13,948 nucleotides of DNA, taken from CAIXYX01 sp043806415. GTDB taxonomy: Archaea > Micrarchaeota > Micrarchaeia > Anstonellales > Anstonellaceae. The notes beneath the pieces were generated by a model. It worked only from the letters and a program-made list of their open reading frames with translations, was not told the DNA's origin and did no database searches. This document shows positions 12,990 through 13,948 of this stretch, in pieces. Position numbers and translations under genes: made by a program. The stretch covers positions 1 to 13,948 of the forward strand of contig JAZDHB010000018.1 in NCBI GenBank assembly GCA_043806415.1, written 5' to 3'. Within the stretch, counting starts at the first letter, position 1. The number at the start of each line of letters is the position of its first letter.

Positions 12990-13948
12990 ATGATATTCGC
13001 GGTCGGCTCTTCGGAAAACGGCGAGTTCCCGGACCTTTCGGGCATCCGCGCGTCAGCAGGCCCTCCTGCCCGGTCCTCCCGGCGCACGCGCAAGGAAGCT
13101 TCCGCCCAAGCGGGTCCCGATTACGGCACGCCGTCTGATTCATCCCGCGCGTCTTCCCGCGCGTCGCCGGCCTATTCCGCCGCCCTTCCCTCCCCCTCCT
13201 TTTCGGCCCTCGTGAGCGATGCCAAGGCGATCGAGAAGCGCGCGCCCGCCACGCCCGCCACGTCCCTCCCCCCGCTTTCGCCGGACACGGCCATCACGGT
13301 CGGCGCCTATGACGCGCGCCTCAACGAAACCACATTCTTCGAGGCCAGCGTGCTGGCCAAAAAAATCGACAACCCGAGGGCTTCCGTCCTTTCGCGCGAT
13401 TCCTCGCGCGGCGCCGGTTCAAGCCCGTATGCAGGTCCGTCTTCGGATTCAGGGATGCCCTCGGCACCCGCGTCCGTGGTCTTTACGCCCCTCCGGGCCG
13501 ATTCGGCTCTCCTGCCTGATTCGGCGCTTGGGGCTCCGCGCCCGACGTCCGTTCCATCTCCATCCATGCCTTCGGCTCCGCGTCCGCCCTATTCCTATTC
13601 TCCGCCGCGCTCCTCTCTTCCATCGGAGCTTTCCATTCCTCCCATGCCGCGTCCGTCCGCCCCCTCTGCCCCCCGATCCGTCCCGGCGGCTCCATCCGTT
13701 CCGCACTCTTCCATGTCGTCCGCCTATGTGCGTCCCCCGCCCCCGCTTCCATCCATGCCTCCCGCCCCGCCGCCGGACGAGCCCGAAGCCGCCCGTCCCT
13801 CGTACTCCAAGCCTCCCTCCATTCCTGCTTCAACTCCCGACGAGCCCGATGTCGAATCCCGCGAGGAAGACGCGGGCGAAGGCCGCCCGCCCGCGGGCGA
13901 GCCCGTCCCGTCATCTTACGAGCGGAGCACGGGAAGCCGGTCTTCCTC
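12990..13948 (+). CDS. Pro/Ser/Ala-rich disordered protein, 3' end outside the window
   Basis: The frame is open from an ATG at 12990 to the window edge, 319 codons without a stop. It starts MIFAVGSSENGEFPDLSG and is then mostly Ser, Pro, Ala and Arg, becoming Pro-rich (RPPPPLPSMPPAPPP) and then acidic (DEPDVESREEDAGEG). One less biased island, near residues 105-130 (TAITVGAYDARLNETTFFEASVLAKKIDN), may be a short folded or binding segment. No membrane segment is seen in the visible part. GAGGT lies 9 nt before the ATG, and the gene follows the ATPase by 23 nt, so the two are probably co-transcribed. The position is where an ArlJ/TadC platform gene is often found, so this may be a long disordered extension on such a protein, or an independent partner. 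Family unknown. Confidence 0.8.
   Translation, partial: MIFAVGSSENGEFPDLSGIRASAGPPARSSRRTRKEASAQAGPDYGTPSDSSRASSRASPAYSAALPSPSFSALVSDAKAIEKRAPATPATSLPPLSPDTAITVGAYDARLNETTFFEASVLAKKIDNPRASVLSRDSSRGAGSSPYAGPSSDSGMPSAPASVVFTPLRADSALLPDSALGAPRPTSVPSPSMPSAPRPPYSYSPPRSSLPSELSIPPMPRPSAPSAPRSVPAAPSVPHSSMSSAYVRPPPPLPSMPPAPPPDEPEAARPSYSKPPSIPASTPDEPDVESREEDAGEGRPPAGEPVPSSYERSTGSRSS

Noticed and set aside
11416..13143. A 575-codon minus-strand frame opposite the ATPase gene
   Set aside because: It is the mirror of a GC-rich coding strand with strong third-position bias. The plus strand has all the ATPase motifs.
1..13948. CRISPR array, insertion sequence or toxin-antitoxin pair
   Set aside because: No regularly spaced direct repeats, transposase motifs or typical small operon pairs were seen on either strand.

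Overview
The window looks archaeal. Several start codons sit about 25-30 nt downstream of a TATA-like box, as expected for leaderless transcription. Other starts have Shine-Dalgarno stretches of the GGTGAT or GAGGT type. The gene content fits too: an archaeal ACT-domain regulator (COG2150-like), a DtxR-type regulator beside a ZIP transporter, a lipoprotein rich in N-glycosylation sequons, and an ArlI/TadA-type secretion ATPase. The DNA is GC-rich. The lineage cannot be fixed from this alone; a DPANN-like or otherwise uncultured archaeon is a guess.

Left part (1-3585): a 3'-truncated HAD-IIA phosphatase on the minus strand; a doubtful 64-aa ORF; a divergent intergenic region with a long two-part inverted repeat; the ACT regulator; a cold-shock protein with TATA box and Shine-Dalgarno; and a transglutaminase-like lipoprotein with 11 N-X-S/T sequons. 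Isoleucine codon use changes sharply inside the lipoprotein gene.

Middle part (3634-6839): a metal-homeostasis locus. A DtxR-family regulator and a ZIP transporter diverge from a 94-nt region that carries both TATA boxes and a DtxR-like operator. Convergent with the ZIP gene is an unrecognised protein built from two copies of a W-H-x-H...C-x-F-N module. A structured noncoding stretch follows, then an 89-aa orphan and a PAP2-family membrane phosphatase. Two overlapping, mutually exclusive hairpins lie after the PAP2 gene.

Right part (7071-13948): a candidate surface-structure or secretion locus. A 1363-residue protein has about 1000 residues of Pro/Ser/Lys-rich, apparently disordered sequence with recurrent Leu-Phe/Lys-Pro motifs, then a helical C-terminal domain. 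It is followed by a complete ArlI/TadA-like ATPase and, 23 nt later, by a second Pro/Ser/Ala-rich protein that runs off the window. This pairing of a pilus/secretion-type ATPase with two long disordered partners is the most unusual thing here. No RNA genes, CRISPR arrays or insertion sequences were recognised.
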